Notes: generated from the sequence alone by a model not told the origin. Positions 47,479-59,506 are shown, numbered from the stretch's first letter. The stretch is 64,000 nucleotides of DNA from Arctopsyche grandis (GCF_051622035.1 NC_135362.1:28765001-28829000), one strand, 5' to 3'. Program-made: numbers and translations.

Positions 47479-49522
47479 TCAAGGTAAATTAGCAATACTG
47501 AGATCAAATCCTTTTCTTCGATTTGCAATGTGAGCCTGTAACAATAACAAAAAAGGAATTTAAAATGCTTTACTACAGTTAGCGTCACTGAAATCCGTCT
47601 CAATCTGTCTATAAGGCATTGAGACATGGATATTGAAGGCAGCAGATAGAAGAATAATTAAGATGTGGTGATGGAGGCGGATGTTGAGAGTATAGTGTTC
47701 CGACATGCATACAAATGTGTCTATTCTTGAAGATATCAAGAACAAAGACACACTTTCTACCATCTGTTTGAGATGCATTCTCCAGTTCTTCGGTCACATT
47801 GCATGAAGAGGATAGGAGAGTCTGTAAAAGCTGGTTGTAGTCAGTGGTATGGAGGGAAGAGGGGGAAGAGGAAGATTCCTGATACGCTGGATTGACCAAA
47901 TACGAGCACTTCTAAAGTGGCAGCTCTCCGTTTGGCCGAATCCAAGAATAATTGGAAATAGCCTATCAGTCACGATATTCAGGAATGAGGCACACGACTA
48001 TACACTACTTTTTATTGAATATACATATTGTGTATATATTACCGTGATAATATCATCGAAAGCGTATCTATCCAACATCTGATATGCGATCGAAAGAAGA
48101 CTTTTGGCCGAATTGTGCAATGAAGAATGACCGTAGCAAAACAGGTCTATTCCGAGTTCCAATCCGGTGCCAAAATCGCATTCGTCCGTTGCTATATTAG
48201 CCATGGTGATGATAGGCTGCAGTGAAGCTCTCGCTGCATCTTTCAACTCGTTACAATCAGCTTCGGTCAACTTTTTCAAAATCGCTTTGATAGTAGCTAA
48301 ACAGAAAACAACACGTTATGTATGCAAGGTTTAGAATTCAGTTCAAATTGAATCATGGACTGAAACTTACAGTCGTTTTCAATGAGCGGTCTATAGCCGA
48401 CTGAAGTTTTCTTATCGACTGGTACTACGATACCGGCACGGTGATATGTCATCGCCACGGTGTTTTTCTGACGTTTGCTCATTTGTGCGGTTTTAGAGTC
48501 TAAAGAAAATTTGTGTGCCGTCGCCCACTCTTTAATTTTACTGACGAATTCTTTAAATTCCGTTTTTGGTGCAAAGCTGAATGAATTGGACTCGTTGGAT
48601 TTTGCATATGAACTGAAATTTAAAAATATTATTCACATGATTTTAGTTTATTTACTGTGGAAGTAATTGAAATGTATTAAAAATATCTTTACAATAGAGC
48701 GGCAAATAAGTTTTCTCCCATAGGCACAATTTTGCATTCGTCACCATCATTATTCGCTACAAAACACGGTAACTCAGATGGACAATCTCTGTAATATCCG
48801 ATGTGGAAACCGTTCTTATTTGATGCTACAACAGTCTGAAACAAATACAAAAATTAATAAATGTATATTTCATATATATTATACTACATATAAGCTTCTT
48901 AATATACCTGAAATTCTGGAGGATCATAATAGTAACGCCAATGTAATAAATAATCCTTATCATTGTCTCGTACAGGTAGTTGTCGGAGAAGTACATCAAA
49001 CGGGCCTACTAATTTCAGATGTATAGATTTCATAAACGATCTGACTAAATCTGAACTTTTATACAACTCATAAAAGCTGTAGAAATCTTCCGGCATTGTG
49101 ACTTGAAATTTTTCTTGTATAAACTCTGGAATGTTTTCGGGTATCGGATGAAATTCTACTTTATCTTCCTTTTGATTATTTTTAACTTTGGGCAGAATTT
49201 TTTCTGGTGTTTTAGTTTTCTTAGGAGACATCGATTTCCTTTCAGTAATAGGTGCATCATCTTCATTTTTCGTTTCCATCTCGGATCGAATCGGTGTACC
49301 GATTTCCGTTTCGTTCTGTTCAACTTTCGGTTTAAGCTCTTCGGTTTTTTTGGGTGAGTCACTTAATTTTGGACGTTTGGCCTTCGGTTGCATGTCGAAT
49401 ATTTTGAAGAGCTTTGCAGGTGGATGCTTAAATTTTTTCGTATGATCTTGATTTTTTTGGTAACATTTTGAGCCATATTTACACTCTGGTCGCGGATCGT
49501 CTTTGAATTTCTGATCAGCCAT
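47479..49522 (-). CDS. HPF1: Histone PARylation factor 1, five exons
   Basis: HPF1 binds PARP1/2, completes their active site and switches ADP-ribosylation to serine, including on histones, at DNA breaks in the nucleus. Exons on minus: 49522-48908, 48835-48693, 48612-48371, 48296-48043 and 47535-47479, all with GT-AG junctions. They join in frame to 436 residues. A PBZ zinc finger sits at the N-terminus (C14, C20, H27, H33), then a Lys/Pro/Glu-rich linker, then the conserved fold from about residue 130 (PENIPEFIQEKFQVTMPEDF). The catalytic pair is in TDECDFGTGLELG (D371/E372). The start chosen is MADQKF; the open frame runs 30 codons further up but that part looks like leader. The last exon encodes AHIANRRKGFDLSIANLP and restores the family C-terminus; reading through its donor site would give an unrelated tail. 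Divergent from Rep. The human protein is shorter (346) and lacks the finger. Identification rests on family motifs recalled, not on a search. Confidence 0.9.
47590..48005 (+). mobile_element. RTE LINE remnant in HPF1 intron 4
   Basis: Plus-strand pieces in shifting frames read HTNVSILEDIK, TLSTICLRCILQFFGHIA and RWIDQIR, the C-terminal region of insect RTE-type polymerases. It is antisense to HPF1 and broken by several stops and shifts. It lies between exons 4 and 5. Confidence 0.75.
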
Positions 49523-50082
49523 GTCAGAATTTAGTACTGAACGATTTAGAATGCGTAACCTCAAACGGCGCGCCAAATTCAATCTAAACGTCAAACTTTG
49601 ACAGATGACCAAACAATCTTTATTACGACCATTTTATACATCTCTTCTTATCTTGTTTTATTATAAATTTTTATTTGGGAGAAACACCATAGTTGTTGGG
49701 TAGTTGGATTAAAATAATTCATCAGTGGGTAAAGGCAACTTTTAGCATTCAAAATTTTTAGGTTGCAGCATTTACACTTGCATACACACACACATGAATT
49801 TACAGTTTGACGAATACCACGCACACACAAGGCAAAGGTATCAAAGAATCAATAACATTAATATAAATGGTCAACGACCATCGTATGGTTAATGTGACCA
49901 TTTTTTTTATTTAAAACCAGGACATTTAAAACAATTCAACCAGTTTAAAAAAACATCTGATAAAAAGTTAATACATATTGCGAGAATACTATGTACATAT
50001 ATGTATTGTTACTTGTCGGACGTGGTTAGGAGGGTGGCATTTTCGCCTCTTTCTAGGTTTATCCATATCAAGAATCGGTCTC
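49523..50082. promoter_or_regulatory. Divergent 5' flank of HPF1
   Basis: Short G+C-richer patch next to the HPF1 start (GGCGCGCCAAATTC, 49568-49581 as read on plus), likely near its transcription start. No TATA box is obvious. The rest is A+T-rich with a CA run at 49783-49793. Confidence 0.35.
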
Positions 50083-50452
50083 CGTGACGAGACAGAATGT
50101 TAAATTACAGAAAACGCAAATATCGGAAGGCAAAGATCTAAAATCGAAAGATCAAAAAAAAATGGTGCATGGTAAACGGTACATACTCACTTAATTTGAG
50201 CGAGCAGGAAACAACAGGAACAAGAGGAACAGGCTTTTCCTCCCGTATTAATGTGCGCGCGCAGAATACGGGAGGAAAAGCATGTTCCTCTTGTTCCTGT
50301 TGTATCCTGCTCGCGCAAATTAAGTGAGTATGTACCGTTTACCATGCACCATTTTTTTTTTTTTTTGATCTTTCGACTTAAGATCTTTCGATTTTCGATC
50401 TTTGCCTTCCGATATTTGTGTTTTCTGTAATTTAACATTTTGTCTCGTTACG
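50083..50452. repeat. 370-bp palindrome from MITE family 4
   Basis: Arms of about 165-175 bases run from CGTGACGAGACAGAATGTTA outward-in to GGAGGAAAAG.. with a spacer TAATGTGCGCGCGCAG near 50259. The right arm has 14 extra bases (TTAAGTCGAAAGAT type) and otherwise differs at few sites. The right arm matches the right half of MITE 46385-46761, so the left arm is an inverted copy of it. Lies between HPF1 and Rep. Confidence 0.85.
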
Positions 50453-50658
50453 TAGATCCATCAGGAATATATGTACATGTCATTTGATGAAATATTTTAA
50501 ATCTTAATCTAATCGATTATTTGTTACTAGAAGATTAGATCAACAGAAAATGTAATAAATTCGGGATTTCGGTCAGACGTTCCTAAAAATAAAGGTTGGT
50601 TAACTTTTGCCCCCCCCCCTCCCCCATTCTTGAAAAAAACTGAAATGATATATTTGGC

Positions 50659-50871
50659 GGTAAACGGATTATTTCCCACATTGTGATCGCGCATACGACA
50701 ATAGTTGCTCCGAAAATCGCGAATACGAAATATCTGACACTCGAGTTCTCGCTAGTTCGATAATTCGCATGCGTAACTCTCTGTTGATAAAATACGGGTG
50801 TTAGATATTCCGTGATCGAGATTTTAGTGACTTGCGTGAGATCACTTTTTTTGCGGAATAATCACCGAACC
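50659..50871. mobile_element. MITE family 3, longer copy
   Basis: GGTAAACGGATTATT start and AATAATCACCGAACC end. Inner GTGATCGCGCATACGAC and GATTTTAGTGACTTGCGTGA arms. No matching flank duplication seen. Confidence 0.75.
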
Positions 50872-51108
50872 GTCTATAGTATGAACAACGTTTGTTATAT
50901 GTTTGTGTTTTTTCACATGAAAATTTCTCAATAAAAATGGAAATTGTTATTAGCAATATAAAAACTGATAAATCTGACAAATCGTACCATATTAGTAATG
51001 GTCATTATTTTGTCTCTTAAAATCCTCAGGCCAATTCAGTCGCAGTTGACAGATGACAGCTGGTAGCCGATACTTTGGCGCTGATCATTGACAGTTTGGA
51101 TTTTCACG

Positions 51109-54100
51109 ATGAGTGATGATGACGAATTACCAACTAACTATGACGTCATCGTCTATGGGACAGGTTCTTGTTTTCAATTCCATTAATTCACATTTAAATA
51201 GTATATAATTTAGAAACAGTTGCTCCCATATTGTCACCTGGTAAATTTTCTTTGTTCAAACATTTACCCTTCAAAGTCGCATACACTTGAGAAATATCAT
51301 CGTAATAGAGTATAATTCATATGCATCAAAGAAAAATCATAAAACGTTCCCCTTTTATTTCTGAAAACAAATAAGTCATCAAATTTTAAACCCACAAAAA
51401 TTAAAATACATATTCGATTTATTTTAATACTGGAATAATATTTTTTGGGTATATATTTTATACTTTTAGTACTACTATTACTTATAATTTTAGTATAACG
51501 TTTTAAATCACGTTCTCTAATAGTATTGTTAAGATTTTGTAGGTATTTTGTATCCATATCTTATTTCTTAATTCAATCAATATATTTAATTTTATAATAT
51601 TTGCAATAAATTTCTGCCTAATTTATAACAAAAAAATTAAATATTTTTATTACTACTTTTCATGTGAAAATAATCATGGACTCACAAATTCGTCGATATG
51701 CTTTTAGGAATGACAGAGTCAATAGTCGCAGCAGCATGCAGTAGGATTGGCAAAAAAGTGCTACATTTTGATTCAGACGACTTTTATGGTGGAATTTGGG
51801 CCTCGTTCAATTTAGAAGCTCTCTTGAAAATCGCTGAAGACGACCAAGAAGACGAAAATTATAATGATATCGGACTCTACAATATCACCAGTCAATGGTA
51901 CATCAAAAAGTTAGTATCAGATGTGTTACGTGTGTAAAATTGTACAATAGGTATATTATTACTTTTCCTGAATGTTTTTAGAGCTGTACCTAAACCACCT
52001 GTTATCGAAACACCAGATGAAGAAAAAACAGATACGAACCCTTCGGTCACAAAAACAGAAAGTGATTCGCCAAAGAATATATTGCCCGAAGATGACATCA
52101 GGGACGAGATACATTATGATCATGTTAAACATAGAACATTATGGACACAAGATTCTGTCAGGAAAGAATATCGTCGATTCAATCTTGATTTAGTACCAAA
52201 GGTATTTAAAATACATCAATATAGAATTATTCAAAATCAAATCCGTCCTGAGAATATTTGCGAAATATTGTGTACATGTCATATAGCGAGTTGAATTTTT
52301 TACTACTATAAAAACCGTTAGAAAGAACTGTTAGACACGCCGTCACGCTAGACTTGATGATTTGGTTCAAAGATTTTGCTCAGATAATAATATCAAGATT
52401 CCATATCCTTGTAGCCGGTATTCTGTAACATAAGTCGCATTGAATACCCATAAATATGTGCGGAAGCTTTCAAGTCTAATTTACAGCAGTAAAACAAAAT
52501 AGACTTTATAGGATGGGAAGTTGTGTTGACGAGTGTCCCAGCCTATAGAAACTTGGTTAGTTAAACTTGGACCTTTTATTTGTTCAGTATACATACAAGG
52601 TTTATTGCATGTATGGCATAGTAGCTAATTGCTTTTTTTCGGAGGAGTGGGCAGGCTGAACTCCAGAGGCTCCACTGACTTCTAAGCGGCGTGGACTAGT
52701 AGTTAGTATATTATACTTTGAGCAGAGTGGTTACGGTTTTGAGTCCCACTACAGTCCCGCTGCTGACCAGACCTTGGTTTATGACTCCAGGTCGATCGTT
52801 TCTTATCAGAGTTTGCCAATTTTTCTAATTTTCATTGAAACGGTTCCTGTGAAATTAGCATCTCCTTTCCTATCTCTTTTGCTAATCTCAAGCTATTCAG
52901 CGTCTTGAGGTTCGCCAACTTGATTATAAAATGCTGCAAAAATTTCTCCATAGATGTCACTGTGGATGTTTGTATGGATTCGCATTGTATAAAATGCTTA
53001 CGTATATTGATTGTATTGTATCTGTGGTTCGGTGATTATTGGTCACAAAGCGCTCGCCCAAAAGTCACCAAAATCTCTATAACGGAACATTTGGCAGCCG
53101 AAAAGTCCATCATACTAACGATAACTATCATACCAACGAGAACTCGAGTGCCAAATATTTCATACTCGCTATTTTCATGGCAAAAATCGTCTTTTGGGCG
53201 ATCGTGATGTGACTAATAATCCAATTACCGTATCTGTATAAGTACACTCGTCGCTTTGGAGCGATCTGTTAAGGCGAGTGTATATGTTCTATGAAATAAA
53301 ATAAAATATCCTAGTCATCATGCCTTAAAAGATTGTTTGGTGCAGAGCTGTATGATGAGATCATGCTCTCGGATTCCAAAGAGCTTGGGTTCGTTTATTT
53401 GGAACTAGTCGAATCTGTGCCCTGGAGAAGTGAATGAGATCTTTGTATGTATGTTTTTTTGTGTTTTACTTTCAGCTACTGTTTGCTCGTGGAGAATTGG
53501 TCGATCTATTGATAACTTCGAACATTGCACGATACGCCGAGTTTCGATGTGTCAATCGCGTCCTGACATGGCTTAACGGTATGCTGGAACCGGTGCCGTG
53601 CTCTCGGGCCGATGTCTTCGCGACCAAACACGTCTCCGTTGTAGAAAAGAGAATGTTGATGAAGCTGTTAACTTCCCTGATGGAGTATGGTGAAAAGGAA
53701 TCGTTAGAAATTCCCGGTGATTATTGTTAATCGTTTGGAATGAACGTTTATATGAATATTGTATGTAATATCTATTTCGAATTTTCAGATATTGAGAATA
53801 AAACCTTCTTAGAGTATTTGAAAAGTAAAAAGCTGACGTCTAATCTGATTCATTACGTTTTGTATGCTATTGCCGGTGGCACTGAATCAATGTCGTGCTC
53901 TGCCGGTATTAAAAAATGCAAAATGTTCCTCACCAGTTTGGGCAAGTACGGCAATACGCCGTTTCTATGGTCGATGTACGGTTGTGGAGAATTGCCGCAG
54001 TGCTTCTGTCGGTAAGGATTTATTACTGTCGAATGTATTCATGTAATTGTCTGTGTTTGAATGTCGCATTGTTATAATGGTAATGCAATTTCCGTGTGTA

Positions 54101-56672
54101 GATTGTGCGCTGTATATGGCGGCGTTTATTGTTTGAAACGCGAACTGCAAGGAATTGAAATGATGGAGGATTGCCCCAAGTCGTGTAGAGGCATCAGACT
54201 TAAAAGCGAAGGGAAATATTTGAAGTGTGAATACTTAGTGATGAGCATCAATAAAATTCCCGTTACTTTTTACACTGGGGAAGTTTCCGAGGTTGGAATA
54301 TCTAGGGCAATATTCATAACGAACAAAAGCATACTGGAATCTGAGAAGGAGCCTTTGACCCTTTTGCAATTTCCTCCCCTGGAAGGGAAGAAATATCCGG
54401 TCACTATAATTGAATTGGGCCCGTCGACGTTCTCGTGTCCGAAAGGCTTATGTTAGTACTGCATATTATAATATGGTCCCTAAACGTTGAATAGAATTAG
54501 TATTATATACGTTTCTATGTTTTAGATGTATTGCACATGACGTGCAAAGAGACTGAGAATGCAAAAGCAGACCTGATTGAATATGCTGAGAAATTATTAA
54601 ACCTAGAAGAGATCGATTCAGTCTTTTCGGAACAACCTAAAAATTCAAGTCATAAAAAACCACAAGTATTTTCAATTGTATACAGGGCTGTGGAGTCGCT
54701 TCGAAATTTACCGACTCTGACTTTGACATTACCTTATGCTTCGACTGCGACTCCAACTTGAACGATTTTAGTAGAAAATACTATTCGAGCAAACGTATAA
54801 AATTGTTAGTGATAAAGATATAGTGATTTTCAAAATATGAAAAATTAAAGGAATTAGAAAATTCATTAATAAACGTTACCGTCTTTAAACGCAAATTTAA
54901 AAGTGTTTATTTCGATTATTTTTCACCATCGAAGTGTAAAACTCGATTGAAATTTCCATTGTTGATCAAACCGCGCAAAATGGCAAAGTTTTAAAACGAT
55001 CGGATGCAGTTAAATTTTTTTTAAATATATTTAATTTAAATATTTATATTTAATTTTTTAATATGAAAAAAAATGGTAAAAACTGCATACCTACCTACAT
55101 ATGTATAAACAATACAAAACACCGATATAAAAATTAATTAATTAATTAATAGAGACTTAGCGCCGTCTATTTGCCTAGTGGAGACATTGGTAGCAAACAG
55201 TATATATAGAAGTTTTTTTTCTTTTGTTATTCTATTTGTACGTTTTGTTGGCATACATATGTATGTATGTCGAATCGAAACGACTATAAGGGCGAAATCA
55301 TACGGCGTGGGATATGGGATGTGGGACGTGGTTTTTTTTAGATAGTTTTAAACTGGTCTACCTCACGAGACCGAAAGTGAAAAGGTCGAAAAAGCAAATA
55401 TCGGAAGGCAAAGATTGAAAATCGAAAGATCTTAAGTCGAAAGATCAAAAAAAAAGGGTGTATGGTAACCGGTACTATGTATATATAATATATATCAGTG
55501 GCATGCGGTGAAATTGTCTCTTTTTTTTTTTGTCATACAGCCTTGTTCAATGTGCGCGCGCAGGATACGAGAGGAAAAGCCTGTTCTTCTTGTTCCTGTT
55601 GTATCCTGCTCGCGCAAATTAAATGCGGATGTATGACGGGGGGAGAAAGAGTTTAACCGCACGCCACTGATATATATATATATACTAACCGTTTTTCATA
55701 TGTATGCATGGTAAACGAACATTTTCGACTTTTTTACGGTCATCCATTATATATATGATTATTAAATATCAATTTACTGGTGGATTTACTTCAATATAAT
55801 TGGAGACTCAAATTGACAAAAACCATAATACCATTAATTAAAGAAAATAATAAAAAAAAGCAGTCAGGGTCGGTTGATTTTTATGTACGACTCGGACTCG
55901 GATTCTGCGACTAAGACTCCACAGCCCTGATTTTTTTATAGTAATTCAATATGAACAGTTCAAATTGTGATACACGTGTGCATATTTAAGGTTATTTGGA
56001 GTATGTTCTTCAATATGAAAGATACCAGCAAACAAGAAGTGAAAATGCCTTCACCGAATGTATTTGTCTGCACCGGACCTGATACAGAACTCGATTTTGA
56101 TAATGCAGTTCAACAAGTATGTGCTTTTTTTATATGGTTATTTGATTACAAGGTTGTTTTTTCACATTGTTGTGTTTCAGGCTAAGAAAATATTTTCAAA
56201 TATATCCAATGGGGTGTTTTTACCGCGTGCTCCGGATCCTGATGAGATCGTTTTCGACGGTGAAGATGCTGCTGTCGGTCCTATTTTCGAGAAGGACTAC
56301 AAAAAAAGCTCTGAAAGTGATAGTCATAGTAATTTGGATGGCGAAGAATCCGCAGTAACAGATTTAGATTCCTCTGGGGAAAAAGAACCGTTGATTAAAA
56401 GTAGTAGTAGTAACGTCAGCGAAGATTCTATTAAAAATAATATCAATGAAAACGATAGTAAATCGTCTAAAGAGGAAGATGCTAGTTTAAAAGAAGTTGG
56501 GAATGATGTAGATAATATGGAAGGCGTTGAAAATGATATGAATAAAATGTCCGTGCAGGATGAAAGTAGTAGTTTAGAAAAAGTCGTCGATGATATCACC
56601 AAAAATGACATTGAACATGTCGATAAAGATATCAGTGAAACACGTTCCAATGATAATATCGTAGAGAAATAA
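51109..56672 (+). CDS. Rep: Rab escort protein (geranylgeranyl transferase component A), nine exons
   Basis: Rep presents newly made Rab GTPases to Rab geranylgeranyl transferase and then delivers them to membranes. Exons: 51109-51163, 51708-51909, 51982-52201, 53476-53716, 53789-54011, 54102-54451, 54526-54665, 55991-56116 and 56181-56672, joining in frame to 683 codons with GT-AG borders. Family signatures in order: YDVIVYGTGMTESIVAAACS and VLHFDSDDFYGG (residues about 11-50, the GDI-like dinucleotide fold), DLVPKLLFARGELVDLLITS (about 153-172), SNIARYAEFR, the Rab-binding FATKHVSVVEKR, then LWSMYGCGELPQCFCRLCAV and YGGVYCLKR (about 300-325). The tail PSPNVFVCTGPD..DFDNAVQQAKKIF is also typical. 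The last exon adds about 130 residues rich in Ser, Asp, Glu and Asn that look disordered. Introns 3 and 7 are full of mobile elements. The start ATGAGTGATGATG has an acceptable context, and no upstream coding exon was seen. Assignment is firm at family level. Confidence 0.93.
52685..53312 (+). repeat. SINE (tail type C) in Rep intron 3, split by a MITE
   Basis: Head AGCGGCGTGGACTAGTAGTT, B box GTTTTGAGTCCCACTA, core, then MITE 53026-53229, then the tail stem TACACTCG/CGAGTGTA (53243-53284) with loop TCGCTTTGGAGCGATCTGTT and (AAAAT)n. Confidence 0.85.
53026..53229. mobile_element. MITE family 3 copy with exact 8-bp duplication
   Basis: Starts GGTTCGGTGATTATTGG and ends TAATAATCCAATTACC. GTATCTGT stands at 53018-53025 and 53230-53237, and other SINEs give the empty site. 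Eight-base duplications with GG..CC ends. Confidence 0.85.
55016..55290 (-). mobile_element. Helitron remnant (family 2)
   Basis: Minus strand: GACGTACATACATATG-like, AACAAAAGAAAAAAAACTTC, TATATATACTGTTTGCTACC and AGCGCCGTCTA.. blocks in family-2 order, truncated at both ends. Confidence 0.55.
55369..55746. mobile_element. MITE family 4, composite copy in Rep intron 7
   Basis: GACCGAAAGTGAAAAGGTCG start and CGACTTTTTTACGGTCATCC end, enclosing the CAGTGGC MITE at 55496-55669. Same nested layout as 46385-46761, so the composite moved as one unit. No flank duplication seen. Confidence 0.75.
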
Positions 56673-57228
56673 TGTTTCGTAATATTTTTCATACGTTTAC
56701 AAATTTTTATATTGATATTTCTTATTCAATTTCAATACTCAATCGGTGTATACTATATCTTCTGCGTATCAAAATAATATAATTTAAAATAAAATGTACG
56801 GTCATTTTAATATACTGATGTGGAAATAAATGGACCTTTTGCAAAAAAAATCATAATCAAATTTACACGCAATATGCAATAAATTTATGCTTTTAAAAAT
56901 GTAATACGATATCAATAGTATTATATTAAAAACAAAAAAAAAAAACTGCCTTAGTGTGAAATTGAACATATTAATATTCTTTCACAATACATATGTATAT
57001 GATTTAATATTGTATAGTCCATTTGCAAGACACTCAGTCCTACAGCTGATGGATTATAGTTGGATTTTGCTATCGCTTAAGGGTTGATTGTGTTATAATT
57101 AGGGTTCTCAATCGGTTATTCATTTATACTATTTCGAATGGAATTTAAAAAATATCTTGCAAAGAAATAAATTTTACATTTGAGCAATCATAGAAATCTT
57201 GTCATTTTTTTCTTTGAATATACCCAAG
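56673..57228. other. 3' flank of Rep
   Basis: Likely 3' untranslated region: AATAAAATG near 56788-56796 and AATAAATGG near 56825. Beyond, A+T-rich with no feature. Confidence 0.45.
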
Positions 57229-57868
57229 CAGGCCCGGCACGAGGGTATATAGCGCCCCTAGGCAGATTGGTTTCAACCCCCCCCCCCCCCCCCTCCTTTA
57301 AATTTCTAATCAATAAATTTTATGAAAGTTCTTGAAATTATATGTTGAAGAAAAATATATTAAGACAAAAACAAAAAAAAAATTATTGACAACAGTCGCG
57401 TTTTATGTATAAAAATGAATAAAATAAAATAAAATACGGATAACTATGAATATATTCGGTAATGAAGACATTAATTTATATTTAACAATGAATTGGAACA
57501 ATTTTATAGAGTGACATTTCTTCTTTCGCATATGATTGGTTAATATATTTAATTTCGTGAAGCAAATCCATCCCTGATACATATGTTTCAGCGGTATTTT
57601 ATATAAAATACAATTCCAAATTACCATTCGCACCGATGACGGGTTGTCGTGCGTTGATATTTGACAGTCAACTTCCTGCGTTCTTAGCAAATTATAATAT
57701 TTTACAATCAGTATTGTTACTTCGAGTAGAACAGTTCAATACAGATTGTTTTATAAGTTCAAAGAAAGCCAAATTTATTTTTTCCAATTTAATAATAAAA
57801 AAAAAATGGGGGCGCCTCGCAGCGCCCTGGGCACGTGCTTGGTCTGCTGCACCTTTGAGCCGGCCCTG
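57229..57868. mobile_element. hAT-type MITE (CAGGCCCGGC ends)
   Basis: Starts CAGGCCCGGCACGAGG and ends CCTTTGAGCCGGCCCTG. Flanks TACCCAAG and TACCCGAG are an 8-bp duplication with one change. Just inside lie GGCGCC(C/T)C blocks at both ends and a C17 run at 57276-57292. A minus frame of 95 codons (57690-57403) inside may be transposase-derived but was not assigned. Confidence 0.8.
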
Positions 57869-59393
57869 TACCCGAGCGACCGTGCCCAATAATACTGTTC
57901 CAACAATCCACGGTCCTTTTCCATTGTTTCCCCACCTTGAATAATTAAATTTATTATAATTATTTTAATTTAATAATAATATACAGACAATTTGTTGATT
58001 ATTTGCACTAATTGTTAAATCAATACTGTTGAAAGTTCAGATCCCTAGTTATAATGCAAAATTCAAATGGTTTTACGAATTGTATGATAGAATTATAGTA
58101 TATTTGTGTCTATGTTATTTATTATCAAATTTTTCAAACCATACATATATAATTATAATACAATACATTCTATTCTATACAATCTTTTTTACTACCCTAC
58201 ATACGTACAAATGTCCTTATCCTTTTCAAATGTTCATTAGTGTCGAGGAATGTGAGGTTTTTACGGAATCAAACAATCGATGGTATTTTTTTTAGGTATT
58301 TATTATTTTTAAGTACTGGAACATGAAAATCCTTTCTAAACAATAGGAACATTTTCCTGTATAAAAATGTATACCTTATATTTAATAACACAATAGCATT
58401 ATAAATCACATTGAAAAGATTCGAGCGATAAACTGGTTCTGTTTTTTTACTCGAATGTTTTTTTTTATTTTTTGTTTTTTATTACAAAACGTACTGCTAA
58501 TATATATACGTATATATATTTTGCCACATTCGTTTCTTATTCGGTAATATAATATATATCATAAAACTCGCATTCTGTTTATACTGTTTTATTTTAATGC
58601 CTTTAAAAACAATCATTTTTAACATTCATTTTACAATATAATCTATATATAAAAGTATTATATATATACATACATATTTACGATCTCTGAAATCGGGTTG
58701 AAAATATTCACGGTAGTAAAAAAAAATCCGAGGAATATATTATATGCTTTTAAGAAAAAAGTATATTTTTAAAAAATCCAGTACTTTTTTTGTTTAATTT
58801 GGCAGTTTTTTTTTTTCAGTAAATGAGACTTGTACAAAAATACAATTATTGTAAATATAAAATAATGTTTATTTATTTTTTGGTTTTTGAACACGTGCAC
58901 ATTGTACTTTCTAGAACACGTCGAGTCGTAATATGAATGTATAAAAATTAAAGATCATATTAATACATTTCAGTATGCTATTTGATATGCATAATGAAAG
59001 TAATTTGACTTGAATCTTCTTACACCTATAAATTTTTAATTAAAACAAAAAAAATTGCACATTTATTGCAAGAAAAGAAGTGTCGGTTTAATCGTGCTGA
59101 GAAATTCATACGTAACAATAATATTGCATTAAAAAAAAAACAAGACTAAATTAGTGCATTCAAAACAAAAAAATATATCAATAATTAAGATATATATATA
59201 AATATACATAGATTTCAGGCTCGTATCTCATCACTAAAGTAGTATCAGTTTTCGTATATCGATGCTAATACTATATATATACTTTCAGAAAATGTGTATA
59301 AATAGTATTAATTAAAAAAAAAAAGCAACACAAATCATAATACGAAAATACTTAATATTAAGTCTCGCATAATGCTGGAAGTGAGATATTTTA
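57869..59393. other. A+T-rich intergenic stretch
   Basis: 1.5 kb of strongly A+T-biased sequence with T and A runs. No exon, RNA gene or element end recognised. Confidence 0.4.
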
Positions 59394-59506
59394 TGAAGGG
59401 CTCGGGGCAAGATAGTGTCAACCATCATTTTGGTCCAAATTTTCCAAGATTCAGGAGAATTTGGACCAAAATGATGGTTGACACTTATCTTGCCCCGAGC
59501 CCTTCA
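59394..59506. repeat. Near-perfect hairpin, 49-bp arms
   Basis: TGAAGGGCTCGGGGCAAGAT.. on the left pairs with ..ATCTTGCCCCGAGCCCTTCA on the right, with one extra base (GATAG against GATAAG) and a loop of about 15 bases near 59443-59457. The middle of each arm reads GTGTCAACCATCATTTTGG. TA pairs flank it, so it may be a tiny TA-inserting element. Confidence 0.85.

Larger units (their letters stand above)
54683..55929. mobile_element. hAT-type element in Rep intron 7 (CAGGGCTGTGGAGTC ends)
   Basis: CAGGGCTGTGGAGTCG at 54683 and CGACTAAGACTCCACAGCCCTG-like end at 55929 form terminal repeats of about 15-20 bases. The flanks ATTGTATA and ATTTTTTT are at best a weak 8-bp duplication. A Helitron remnant and a composite MITE lie inside. 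No transposase frame remains. Confidence 0.65.

Noticed and set aside
56324-56692. 122-codon minus frame opposite Rep exon 9
   Set aside because: Ser/Leu-rich mirror of the acidic Rep tail. Rep is the supported frame.
57403-57690. 95-codon minus frame as a gene
   Set aside because: Lies wholly inside the hAT-type MITE 57229-57868. At most a transposase relic, and the match was too weak to claim.
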